Below are positions 1 through 8,551 of a stretch of 52,010 bases of DNA, one piece after another; position 1 is the first letter of the stretch, and each line of letters starts with the position of its first letter. This stretch comes from Spirochaetota bacterium (GTDB lineage Bacteria; Spirochaetota; UBA4802; JAGODF01): positions 305-52,314 of the forward strand of contig JAOAAF010000007.1 in the NCBI GenBank assembly GCA_026419015.1, given 5' to 3'. The notes beneath the pieces were generated by a model. It saw only the letters and a program-made list of their open reading frames with translations, did no database searches and was not told where the DNA came from. Made by a program: the position numbers and the translations under genes.

Positions 1-716
1 CCATGGGGTTGGTAATGGAGAACGATCGCTATTGCGTCTTAAGCGATATTCAGGGAATCGAAGATCATCTTGGCGACATGGATTTTAAGGTAGCGGGGAC
101 GGAAACGGGAATCACCGCTTTCCAAATGGATATTAAAATTGAGGGGATTACTCCAGCAATTATGCGCGAAGCGCTTGAACAAGCTCGTGAAGGTCGCCTT
201 CATATTTTAAACATTATGAAGCAGGTTGCAAAAGAGCCTGAAAAACAGCTTTCGCCTTTTGCGCCTCGAATAATGATAATCCAAATTCCGGTTGAAAAGA
301 TAGGCGACATTATTGGACCAGGTGGAAGAGTAATTAAAGGTATTGTTGAAGAAACCAAAACGGATATAAATATCGACAATAATGGAACAGTTACTATTTC
401 AGGTCCCGATCAAAAATCATTAGAAACAGCAGTCGAGATTATTCGTTCCATCACAGAGGAAATCGAAGTTGGTAAAATTTATCGTGGAGTTGTAAAGCGG
501 GTGATGGAATATGGTGCGTTTGTGGAGATTTTAAGGGGGAAGGAAGGATTGGTGCACATTTCGAAACTCGATCATAGGAAAGTGAATAATGTTAGCGATG
601 TATTAAAAGAAGGCGATACGGTCTATGTAAAGGTTGTTGGAATAGATAAATTAGGAAGAATTGATTTGAGTCGGAAAGATGCATTGGACTACAAAGGCCC
701 TAAAAATAAAATGTAA
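1..716 (+). CDS. pnp: Polyribonucleotide nucleotidyltransferase, C-terminal part (5' truncated by window)
   Basis: 3'-to-5' phosphorolytic exoribonuclease of the RNA degradosome. The frame is open to the window edge, and the first Met (base 3) lies inside a conserved PNPase stretch, so the gene begins upstream. Visible are the end of the second RNase PH-like domain (GIEDHLGDMDFKVAGT), a KH domain with IIGPGGRVIK (about residues 95-155 of the visible part), and an S1 RNA-binding domain (GKIYRGVVKRVMEYGAFVEI to GRIDLSRKDAL). It ends shortly after S1, as usual. The M16 protease follows after 58 bp, a pnp-M16 order known in many bacteria. Confidence 0.96.
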   Translation, partial: MGLVMENDRYCVLSDIQGIEDHLGDMDFKVAGTETGITAFQMDIKIEGITPAIMREALEQAREGRLHILNIMKQVAKEPEKQLSPFAPRIMIIQIPVEKIGDIIGPGGRVIKGIVEETKTDINIDNNGTVTISGPDQKSLETAVEIIRSITEEIEVGKIYRGVVKRVMEYGAFVEILRGKEGLVHISKLDHRKVNNVSDVLKEGDTVYVKVVGIDKLGRIDLSRKDALDYKGPKNKM

Positions 717-774
717 CAATGCTTCATTATGTTATAATCCGATTTTGTTGAAGGGATGACGGGAGAGGTGATTA

Positions 775-2031
775 ATGGTTGAAAAATACGCAACCGACAG
801 CGGTATGACCGTTATCCTTGAACCTATCGATGGTGTAATGTCCATCTCTGCAGGATTATGGGTAAAAGTTGGTTCACGCCATGAAGAGCCTTCGTGCTTT
901 GGGTATGCGCATTTTATCGAACACATGCTCTTTAAAGGAACAGAGCGATATAGCGCACATGATATTGCGCGTATGGTTGATAGGGTTGGAGGACAGCATA
1001 ATGCGGCAACAAACAGGGAATATACGTGCTATTACATCAATGTGATAAACGAACATTTGCCCCTTACTGTTGAGCTTCTTGCTGATATGTATTATTGTTC
1101 TCTTTTTGATTCGGAAGAGATTGAAAAAGAAAAGAATGTAATTCTCGAAGAAATTCGCATGTACGAAGATACCCCCGATGAACTTATCCACGATTATTTC
1201 ATAGAATCGGTACTTTCTGGTCATCCTTTAGCCCATCCTATTGTGGGCAATAGCGAAAATATAAGAAAGATCACAAAGAAAAAATTGATTGATTTTTTTA
1301 GCAATTTTTATTTCGATAAAAATTGCCTGTTTGTAATTGCAGGAAATTTTAATGTTGATCAGGCGAAGAGGGAAATAGATCGGAATTTTAATAAAAAGCA
1401 TGAGAAAAAATCTATAACCTTACTTCCAACGAAAATTGCAAGAGGGAAATCGTGGCGCCATATTCAGAGAAAACTTGAACAGGTGCATTTTTGTATAGGT
1501 GGCGAAGGCGTTAATCGAAAAGATGATGATAGATGGGTGTTGTATGTATTGAGCACTTATCTGGGTGGGAGCATGTCATCGCGTTTGTTTCAAATTATTA
1601 GAGAAAAAGAAGGATTGTGCTATTCTATTTATTCATTCCACTCAATCTATGAAGACACAGGGCTTTTTGGAATATATTGCGGCACGTCGCCGCAAAATTT
1701 CGATAGGGTTATAGATCTCATTCTCAATGAGTGCAGGAATGTGATAGAGAAAGGAATTCCGAAACAAGAATTGGAAGATACGAAAAGCTATATAAAAGGA
1801 AATATTGCGCTAAGCCTCGAAAGCACAGAAGTTCGGATGGGACAGTTAGCTCGAAATGAAATGAATTATGGGCGCTATATTTCGTTTCAGGAAATTGTTG
1901 AATGCATCGATCGGGTAACAGAGGATGATGTACTTCGGGTGGCTCATCGGCTATTACGCGAAAAGCCACTTACAATGGTATCAATAGGTAATCTCAATTT
2001 TAAAAATACTAATTTTGAATTTAGAATATAG
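775..2031 (+). CDS. M16 family zinc metallopeptidase (insulinase/processing-peptidase type)
   Basis: 418-residue M16 peptidase. The inverted zinc motif HxxEH is present as HFIEH (46-50), with a downstream Glu (E126 in NVILEEIRMYED) about 76 residues later as third ligand, so it should be active. The C-terminal half carries the usual second M16 lobe with SSRLFQIIREKEGLCYSIYS. The start is supported by a strong ribosome site, gggagaggtg, just upstream of ATG. No clear signal peptide is seen, so it is probably cytoplasmic, as are pnp-linked homologues (YmxG/PqqL-like). The substrate cannot be told from sequence. Confidence 0.93.
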   Translation: MVEKYATDSGMTVILEPIDGVMSISAGLWVKVGSRHEEPSCFGYAHFIEHMLFKGTERYSAHDIARMVDRVGGQHNAATNREYTCYYINVINEHLPLTVELLADMYYCSLFDSEEIEKEKNVILEEIRMYEDTPDELIHDYFIESVLSGHPLAHPIVGNSENIRKITKKKLIDFFSNFYFDKNCLFVIAGNFNVDQAKREIDRNFNKKHEKKSITLLPTKIARGKSWRHIQRKLEQVHFCIGGEGVNRKDDDRWVLYVLSTYLGGSMSSRLFQIIREKEGLCYSIYSFHSIYEDTGLFGIYCGTSPQNFDRVIDLILNECRNVIEKGIPKQELEDTKSYIKGNIALSLESTEVRMGQLARNEMNYGRYISFQEIVECIDRVTEDDVLRVAHRLLREKPLTMVSIGNLNFKNTNFEFRI

Positions 2032-2114
2032 TACATGCGAAATGTTACGCAGAGATTTTTTGTTGAGTAAATTTTCGTATTTTACAGGTTAATAATTTTT
2101 TTGAGGTAAACGCA

Positions 2115-2519
2115 ATGGCGGGAAAAGGCGATGGCATCAATAGCACAATAGGTGAGGGATCCGTTTTTGAAGGGAAATTCTACATTAGCGGTTCCCTTCG
2201 GATTGACGGAAAATTTGAGGGTGAAATTAAAACAGAGGATGAACTCGTTGTTGGTGAAACGGGTAAAGTGAAAACGAATATCAATGCAAAATCGGTAGTG
2301 GTAGCAGGGACGGTAATTGGAAATATCAATGCGGAAGAAGAAGTGAGACTTCTTGAAACAGGCAGAGTGTTAGGAGATATTGTGACCCCAGTGTTAACTA
2401 TTCAACGAGGGGTAATTGCTCAGGGACATATTACTATCACTGGAGGGCAAAAAAAAGATGTTAAAAAGCTCATTGAAGATTCGTATGGATTAGAAAAAAA
2501 TTCCGAAAAAACAAAGTAA
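2115..2519 (+). CDS. Bactofilin cytoskeletal protein
   Basis: 134-residue bactofilin: a central right-handed beta-helix of short hydrophobic repeats (ISGSLRIDGKFEGEIKTEDELVVG and onward) flanked by short polar tails. Members polymerise without nucleotide and position cell-wall enzymes or shape factors at the membrane. The start has a purine-rich ttgaggtaa upstream. The next gene encodes a membrane-anchored LysM-M23 peptidase; bactofilin/M23 pairs are widespread and function together in cell shape (for example CcmA with Csd1 in Helicobacter), so a shape or localised wall-remodelling role is inferred. Confidence 0.93.
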   Translation: MAGKGDGINSTIGEGSVFEGKFYISGSLRIDGKFEGEIKTEDELVVGETGKVKTNINAKSVVVAGTVIGNINAEEEVRLLETGRVLGDIVTPVLTIQRGVIAQGHITITGGQKKDVKKLIEDSYGLEKNSEKTK

Positions 2520-2593
2520 AGTATTAACGCTGATCGATAATATAAATAAAATGGTGTATTATTGGAGGGCAAGATTTTTATTTTTCAAAAATT

Positions 2594-3640
2594 ATGAAAA
2601 AATTATTTATTAAAAGTTTTACTATCAGAAAACTTACCATTTCGTTCATGTTCAATGAGTTATTGCTGGTATATCGCGGAAGTCATAAGATATATATAAA
2701 GCGATATCCCATTTTCGGAAAATTTAGTATTAAAGCGGCGATTTACGTATTGGTATGTTGTTTTGCATTCATGGGACTTTATGCATTTTCATCGATATTT
2801 CGAACAACACATATAAATGGAAATGAAATGATAAAGGAGCAGGCGCAGGTAGAAAGCGATCAAGAATTAATGCAAAAAATCGTACAGTCGCGCGAGACTG
2901 AGTATAGCGATCCAATAGAAATTCCTAAAAAGGTGGAAGTAAAACTTCATCGCGTAAAATCAGGTGAAACATTGAGCAAAATAGCTCGCATGTATGGTGT
3001 TTCAATGGAAACTATTTGTGGAAGCAATAATTTACAGTCATTTGATCTTGTTCCCGTTGGGTTGATGCTCAAAATACCATTGAAAGAAGGGATTTTATAT
3101 CGGGTGAAGAATAATGAAAATTTATCTTCTATTGCATCGCGTTTTAAGTTACCGGTTGAAAGAATAATAGCAGCAAATGAAATAAGAAATGTTGACTTCC
3201 TTCAACCCAATATGGATATTTTCATCCCTGATGCGAAACCCCAAAATTTAGTGCGCGGTTTTATTTGGCCAACGCTTCAAAAGCATGGAATTACAAGCGG
3301 TTATGGTTGGAGAAATCATCCAATTTTTGATGAGAAGCATTTTCATACTGGCTTGGATATATATTGCAAGTATGGCTGGATTCGAGCCGCGAAATTTGGC
3401 AAAGTGACGTATACAGGGTGGCTTGGGGGTTATGGGAAAACGATTATTATATCGCATCCCGGAGGATGGAAAACGCTGTACGGACATTTATCGCGGATTT
3501 CGGTAAAAACGGGGCAATATGTCAAACAGGGACAATTCATTGGAAAAAGTGGCAATACAGGGAACTCTACTGGGCCGCATTTGCATTTTGAAATTATCTC
3601 CAACGGAGAATACAAAAACCCACGTAAAATGATAAAATAA
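2594..3640 (+). CDS. Membrane-anchored M23 peptidase with two LysM domains
   Basis: 348 residues: short cytoplasmic N-terminus, one transmembrane segment (about 47-69), two LysM peptidoglycan-binding repeats (about 117-162 and 168-212), then a LytM/M23 endopeptidase domain. Metal and catalytic residues are intact: H251xxxD255, YGH (296-298) and H329xH331 in GPHLHFE. It should cut peptide crosslinks in the periplasm. The best ribosome site, ggaggg, lies about 25 nt before this ATG with no usual start codon at ordinary spacing in frame, so initiation may be unusual or weak. It probably works with the upstream bactofilin. Confidence 0.92.
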   Translation: MKKLFIKSFTIRKLTISFMFNELLLVYRGSHKIYIKRYPIFGKFSIKAAIYVLVCCFAFMGLYAFSSIFRTTHINGNEMIKEQAQVESDQELMQKIVQSRETEYSDPIEIPKKVEVKLHRVKSGETLSKIARMYGVSMETICGSNNLQSFDLVPVGLMLKIPLKEGILYRVKNNENLSSIASRFKLPVERIIAANEIRNVDFLQPNMDIFIPDAKPQNLVRGFIWPTLQKHGITSGYGWRNHPIFDEKHFHTGLDIYCKYGWIRAAKFGKVTYTGWLGGYGKTIIISHPGGWKTLYGHLSRISVKTGQYVKQGQFIGKSGNTGNSTGPHLHFEIISNGEYKNPRKMIK

Positions 3641-3695
3641 GAATGATTGCTTGAAAAAATTAATTTCTTCCCATGCGGGTGTGATGTTTAATGAT

Positions 3696-3717
3696 AAACG
3701 TATAATTTTATACGTTT
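3696..3717. repeat. Perfect 22-bp inverted repeat (AAACGTATAA-TT-TTATACGTTT)
   Basis: Two perfect 10-bp arms separated by TT lie 56 bp after the M23 gene and about 185 bp before the FecR-like gene. The palindrome is AT-rich and lacks a long T-run on either side, so it looks more like a dimeric regulator's operator than an intrinsic terminator. No cognate regulator can be named. The rest of the 261-bp gap shows no gene. Confidence 0.5.
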
Positions 3718-3901
3718 TGTATAAATGAATGCGCGTTTTGCGGTAGTGAAATAAAAATTATTTGCCTTTCCGGTTGCTCGCAGAAGTACATTGTAATGAA
3801 AAAGATGTTAATGTTCCACTTAAATAAAAATAAGGCAATGGTGTGGGATTGCAAAGGGAGAGTACCAGGAATTGTAAAATGAGCGCTGAGGAGTGGAGTG
3901 C

Positions 3902-4996
3902 ATGAAACATTTTATATTAGCAGGTATTCTGGTATCTTTACTGACAGTTTCATGTGTATATTTAGAAGAAGTTGATGAATTCGCAATAATTAGCTTTTTT
4001 ATGGGAGAGGTTAAGAAGAATGATATCCAAGTCAATATTGGGGATATCTTAAAAGAAAACGATGTAATTGTAACAGGAAAAAATTCGTTCTGCGATCTTA
4101 AAATAGGTTCGTCGATGATAAGGGTAAAAGAAAATTCTACGCTGCATCTTTCACGAATTTTGCGAAAAGAAAGCGCAGAAAATACGTTGTTGAGATTGGA
4201 CGTTGGAAAGCTTTTGTGCAAACCGAAAAAACTTGCAAAAAATGAGAGTTTCATAGTCACCACGCCAACTGTGGTTGCAGGAGTAAGAGGGACTTTATTT
4301 GCAGTTGAAGCTGATGTAAAAAAAACAACGCGTATAAAGGTTTATCGTGGGAGTGTGAAAGTATCGCTGCGAATTGAACCAATGGAAACGAAACTTGGAA
4401 TTGAACGCATCTACGAGGATGGTTCTACTCTTGAACAAAACGAAAGGGCAATTATTACCGAAGATGAAGTTAAAGCTGCAGAATCAAAAATTGAAAAAGA
4501 AATTGCGTTGTTATCAAATAAAAAGATTCTCGATGAAGATATCTTACTGCAAAAAATTCGCTCGTACATTGTATTGGAAAAGAGGAACATACAAAAATTC
4601 AGACCTGAGGATTTTGTAAAGGAACAAGAAGATTTAATTGCAGTTGAAAGTAGAAGTCCAGAAATAATGAAGGCGATACGAAAAGTAATTCGCCGTGAGC
4701 GAGATGAGCCAATGCCTGATGGCAGTTTGCTTATAACTCGATATGATTTTTATCTTATTAAAAATGGAAAAGTCGAAGGTGAATGGAAAATAATTGGCGA
4801 GCCTGTCCAATGGAGAGATAGAATATACATTGCGTCGAAAGATTACGTGTTTTGCGCTTCTGTGGATGGTCCACTTCGCTGGAGGAGAAAAATAAAAAAT
4901 AATGGAAGGGTTGAGTTAAAGGAAAATAATCTAATCGTGAATACCCCCGAAGGTGCAAAAAAATTAGATCTCATTAGTGGTGCGATAATCGAATAA
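3902..4996 (+). CDS. FecR-domain lipoprotein, probable
   Basis: 364 residues. ATG at 3902 is preferred to GTG at 3893 because gaggag lies 8 nt upstream. An N-terminal hydrophobic segment ends LLTVSC, a relaxed lipobox, suggesting lipidation. A FecR-like domain follows (about 25-145), including VVAGVRGTLFAVEAD and KVYRGSVKVS. The middle is charged and helical; the C-terminus has a PQQ/Kelch-like flavour (DYVFCASVDGPLRWRRKI) that I cannot assign. In spirochaetes and related phyla such FecR proteins are often not tied to iron uptake, and no TonB receptor or sigma factor is nearby. Function unknown. Confidence 0.78.
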   Translation: MKHFILAGILVSLLTVSCVYLEEVDEFAIISFFMGEVKKNDIQVNIGDILKENDVIVTGKNSFCDLKIGSSMIRVKENSTLHLSRILRKESAENTLLRLDVGKLLCKPKKLAKNESFIVTTPTVVAGVRGTLFAVEADVKKTTRIKVYRGSVKVSLRIEPMETKLGIERIYEDGSTLEQNERAIITEDEVKAAESKIEKEIALLSNKKILDEDILLQKIRSYIVLEKRNIQKFRPEDFVKEQEDLIAVESRSPEIMKAIRKVIRRERDEPMPDGSLLITRYDFYLIKNGKVEGEWKIIGEPVQWRDRIYIASKDYVFCASVDGPLRWRRKIKNNGRVELKENNLIVNTPEGAKKLDLISGAIIE

Positions 4997-5074
4997 TCTG
5001 AAATCCACGATTTGGTAAATTTATCCCAGCTTGTATACGAGGGATGAATTTTTATGTGTGCATTCAGTAAACAT

Positions 5075-5104
5075 TTGACAATTTGGTGGTATGTTTTTTA
5101 TTGT
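5075..5104 (+). promoter_or_regulatory. Candidate sigma70 promoter for the cimA operon
   Basis: TTGACA (5075-5080), an 18-nt spacer and TATTGT (5099-5104) lie about 56 bp before the cimA start. It is the only good match in the 163-bp gap and suits a six-gene operon running to 11685. Confidence 0.45.
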
Positions 5105-5159
5105 TTTATTTTTCTGATAATTTTTTGAAGGGTATTGCGAAAAAATAAAAATTGGGAAT

Positions 5160-6755
5160 ATGGAAAAAAGATCGATCATCATTTACGATACTACACTGCG
5201 GGATGGTTCTCAAAGCCTTGGAATTTCGTTTTCGCTGCATGACAAGCTTCGCATTACGAGCGAATTAGATAAACTAAAGATCGATTATATCGAAGGGGGT
5301 TGGCCGGGTTCTAACCCGAAGGATGACATTTTTTTTAAAGAAGTTCACAAATTAGAACTTTCCCACTCAAAGATATGTGCATTTGGTTCAACGAAACGTC
5401 CCAAAATCAAATATGAAGAAGACGGTCTCTTAAAAGCTTTGGTTTCTGCAGGTGTTCCAACGGTAACCATTGTGGCGAAATCATGGGATTTTCAGGTTAT
5501 CGAAGCACTTAGCATTAGCCTTGAAGAAAATTTGGAACTGGTGTATGGAACTGTTGCATTTTTGAAAGATAAGGGGTTAGAAGTATTTCTCGATGCGGAG
5601 CATTTCTTTGATGGTTTTCTTGCAAATCAGAATTATGCGATTGAAGTATTAGGCGCGGCACAGCGCGCAGGTGCTGATATGCTCGTGTTGTGCGATACAA
5701 ATGGTGGAACTATGTTGGGGGATGTGGCGCGGATTGTAAAATCTGTGTGTGAGACATTGACCACACCAATTGGTGTTCATTTCCACAACGATTCAGGGAT
5801 TGCTGTGGCAAATTCAATCTTAGCAGTGGAAGTGGGAGCAATTTCTGTTCAGGGAACAATGAATGGACTTGGTGAGCGTTGTGGAAATTGCGATTTAACC
5901 ACACTTATTCCAAATCTTGTATTAAAATTAGGATATGCATGCCATGCAGCGGATTCATTGGTGCATCTTACAGAAACAAGTAGGGTGATTAGCGAAATTG
6001 CAAATATTGCGCACAACGAACGCGCGCCGTATGTGGGAGATAGTGCATTTGCGCATAAGGGCGGCATACATGTATCGGCTCTGAGCAAAAACACAAAGAC
6101 GTATGAACACATTGATCCTGCGTTGGTGGGCAATCGCCGAAAAGTGCTCATTTCAGAACTTTCGGGCAAAAGTGCAATTGAATTTAAAGCGAAGGAAATG
6201 GGCATAAAAATGCCAAGCGATGTGCATCTTACAAAGGATATTCTGCGGCGCATTAAATGCCTTGAAGATAAAGGGTACCAGTTTGAAGCTGCAGAAGGTT
6301 CGTTTGAACTTATCATTCGCCGTGCAACAAAAGAATATGTGCCTTTTTTTATCCTCCACGGTTTTCGTGTCATCACCGAGAAACGGGAAAATAATGAAAT
6401 GGTTTGTGAAGCAACGATCAAAGTGGAAGTTGATGGTGTTGTGGAACATACTGCAGCGAATGGAAAAGGCCCTGTCGAGGCGCTTGATAATGCTGTACGA
6501 AAAGCGTTAGTGAAGTTTTATCCAACTATTCGCGAAATTCAACTGACCGATTATAAGGTCCGCGTGTTAAATGAAAAAGCTGGAACAGGTGCTGCGGTTC
6601 GAGTGCTCATCGATCAGAAAGGGAGGGGAAAACATTGGGGAACGGTAGGAGTATCGGAAAATATCATAGAAGCATCATGGCAAGCATTAATCGATGGAAT
6701 TGAATATATGCTGCTTAAAGAACTCGTGGATGGAAAAGATGGAAAAGAACACTAA
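5160..6755 (+). CDS. cimA: (R)-citramalate synthase
   Basis: 531-residue member of the HMG-CoA lyase-like/isopropylmalate synthase family, which condenses pyruvate with acetyl-CoA to citramalate, the first step of threonine-independent isoleucine synthesis. The N-terminal TIM barrel has YDTTLRDGSQ (9-18), GGWPGSNPKD typical of CimA rather than LeuA, and metal-binding HFHND. The C-terminal third is a LeuA-type allosteric domain (regions VEHTAANGKGPVEALDNAVR and GTGAAVRVLI), so isoleucine feedback is likely. The ribosome site is weak (ttggga). It overlaps murI by 17 nt. Confidence 0.93.
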   Translation: MEKRSIIIYDTTLRDGSQSLGISFSLHDKLRITSELDKLKIDYIEGGWPGSNPKDDIFFKEVHKLELSHSKICAFGSTKRPKIKYEEDGLLKALVSAGVPTVTIVAKSWDFQVIEALSISLEENLELVYGTVAFLKDKGLEVFLDAEHFFDGFLANQNYAIEVLGAAQRAGADMLVLCDTNGGTMLGDVARIVKSVCETLTTPIGVHFHNDSGIAVANSILAVEVGAISVQGTMNGLGERCGNCDLTTLIPNLVLKLGYACHAADSLVHLTETSRVISEIANIAHNERAPYVGDSAFAHKGGIHVSALSKNTKTYEHIDPALVGNRRKVLISELSGKSAIEFKAKEMGIKMPSDVHLTKDILRRIKCLEDKGYQFEAAEGSFELIIRRATKEYVPFFILHGFRVITEKRENNEMVCEATIKVEVDGVVEHTAANGKGPVEALDNAVRKALVKFYPTIREIQLTDYKVRVLNEKAGTGAAVRVLIDQKGRGKHWGTVGVSENIIEASWQALIDGIEYMLLKELVDGKDGKEH

Positions 6756-7551
6756 TGCGATTGGTATATTCGATTCGGGTGTTGGTGGATTAACCGTCTG
6801 CAAGTCGCTAAAGGACATCATGCCAGCAGAGAACTTAATTTATTTTGGCGATACTGCACGATTCCCCTATGGAACTCGATCGAAAGAAACAATTATACGG
6901 TATTCGCGGGAAATTGTTTCGTATTTGGTATCGCGAAATGTAAAAATGGTCGTTATTGCATGTAACACTTCATCAGCAGTTGCACTCGATGTGTTGAAAG
7001 AAGAATTTGAGGTTCCAATTGTTGGTGTCATTAAAGCGGGTGCGCGCGCTGCATGTCGAATACAAACAAATGGCATTATTGGAGTAATCGGAACGCGTGC
7101 CACAGTCAATAGCCGTTCATATGAAAAGGCTATTTGCGAAATAGATCCGACCATTCAAGTATATCAACAGCACGCAACGATTTTTGTAGCGCTTACTGAA
7201 GAAGGATGGGTCGATGATGAAATCACGAGATTAGCTGCAAAAAAATACATTAGCGAAATGTATAACAAAAATGTTCGCACCCTTATATTGGGATGTACTC
7301 ACTTTCCACTTCTTAAAAAAGCCATTCTTGATGTATTTCCCGATCTTGTTCTTGTTGATTCTGGATACGAGGTTGCACTCGAAGTGCAACAGATGTTAAA
7401 AGAAAAAAATCTTGAAAATTCGGGAAATATGGGAAAAGTTGAACTCTATGCATCAGATATTACCGATACCCTTCAAATGTTGAAAAATATGTTTTTTGGG
7501 GAAAATGGGGCATCGATAAATAAACTTACTCTCAGCGGTGGAAAATTATGA
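6739..7551 (+). CDS. murI: Glutamate racemase
   Basis: 270 residues from the chosen ATG at 6739, which places the conserved AIGIFDSGVGGLTV at the usual distance; ATG 6730 and the ORF start 6694 would add non-conserved residues inside cimA. It makes D-glutamate for peptidoglycan. Both catalytic cysteines are present: C75 in VVIACNTSSA and C186 in LILGCTHFPLL. It sits between cimA (17-nt overlap) and the SurA-like gene (ATGA overlap), so translation is probably coupled. Confidence 0.95.
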   Translation: MEKNTNAIGIFDSGVGGLTVCKSLKDIMPAENLIYFGDTARFPYGTRSKETIIRYSREIVSYLVSRNVKMVVIACNTSSAVALDVLKEEFEVPIVGVIKAGARAACRIQTNGIIGVIGTRATVNSRSYEKAICEIDPTIQVYQQHATIFVALTEEGWVDDEITRLAAKKYISEMYNKNVRTLILGCTHFPLLKKAILDVFPDLVLVDSGYEVALEVQQMLKEKNLENSGNMGKVELYASDITDTLQMLKNMFFGENGASINKLTLSGGKL

Positions 7552-8519
7552 AAAATAAACTCGCATGGAGCGCGGTGTTTTTATGCCTATTGCCAGTAAA
7601 AGGTGAGGGGTGGGAGCTTTTTGATAGAGTTATTGCAGTGGTAAACGATCGCCCCATTCTCGAAAGTGAGGTACACCAGCGTTTTGAGAGATTTATCCAA
7701 ATTCAACAGAAGAAAGGGAAAAAAATCCCACCATCAAAATTTTCGTATCATAAAAGCCGAGTGCTTGATTCGTTTATTGAGGATTCTCTTTTTGAACAGA
7801 TGGCAGAAGAGGAATCCATAATTGTGAGCGATGAGAAAATTGACGATCATATTGAAAAACTTATGAAGCGCTATAATATTAGTTCATTGAATGAGTTCAA
7901 AAATAAGATAGAAAAAAGTGAGAATATGAGCTTTGAGGAATATCGAGAACAGGTGCGCAAATCCATTATCCGAGAAATGGTGATGTCGCTGGCAGTAGGG
8001 GTCAATCCCCCTTCCGAACAACAAGCGCAGGAATGGTATAAGAAAAACATCGATAAAGTTGGATACGAATTTAATATTAACCATATCTTTCTTCGTTTGC
8101 GCAATAAGACGATAGCTGAGGAACGAAGAGTGAATAATGAGATGAAAGCGATTTTAGCAAAAATAAATAGCGGCATGTCTTTTGAAGAGGCTGCGAAGCG
8201 ATTTTCAGAAGATGTGAGTTCTAAGGGGAAAGGTGGAGCTTTAGGATGGGTGAAATTACATGAGATAGATCGCTTATTGGCAATGCAGATATTCGGGATG
8301 AATAAAGGAGGACAACTTTCTGGGATCATTAAATCGGGTGAAGGGTATCACATTGTAAAGTTCAATGGGAAAAGGCCGGTACCTTTTGAATCGATTAAGG
8401 ATATTATCTTTAGCATACTCTATAACGAAAGAATGAACGAACAAATGGAAAAATGGGCAGAACATAAACGCAAAGAATCCGATGTAAAAATTTTTATGGA
8501 TGACTATGTCTTAAATTAA
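7548..8519 (+). CDS. SurA-like periplasmic peptidyl-prolyl isomerase/chaperone
   Basis: 323 residues with a short signal peptide (MKNKLAWSAVFLCLLPVKG), a SurA N-terminal domain starting at DRVIAVVNDRPILESEV, and one parvulin domain (about 175-280: NINHIFLRLRNK to SGEGYHIVKFNG). E. coli SurA has two parvulin domains, so this is the shorter form common outside Proteobacteria. Likely role: chaperoning outer-membrane proteins in the periplasm. The ATGA overlap with murI implies coupled translation. It supports a diderm envelope. Confidence 0.88.
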   Translation: MKNKLAWSAVFLCLLPVKGEGWELFDRVIAVVNDRPILESEVHQRFERFIQIQQKKGKKIPPSKFSYHKSRVLDSFIEDSLFEQMAEEESIIVSDEKIDDHIEKLMKRYNISSLNEFKNKIEKSENMSFEEYREQVRKSIIREMVMSLAVGVNPPSEQQAQEWYKKNIDKVGYEFNINHIFLRLRNKTIAEERRVNNEMKAILAKINSGMSFEEAAKRFSEDVSSKGKGGALGWVKLHEIDRLLAMQIFGMNKGGQLSGIIKSGEGYHIVKFNGKRPVPFESIKDIIFSILYNERMNEQMEKWAEHKRKESDVKIFMDDYVLN

Positions 8520-8551
8520 CTGTTTTTAGAACTCCACCGGGGAGGTTTTGC

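Noticed and set aside
5849-6421. 190-residue minus-strand ORF inside cimA
   Set aside because: A shadow of the conserved cimA frame; composition is unlike a real protein and no ribosome site is present.
7871-8329. 152-residue minus-strand ORF inside the SurA-like gene
   Set aside because: Shadow of the parvulin region with no independent support.
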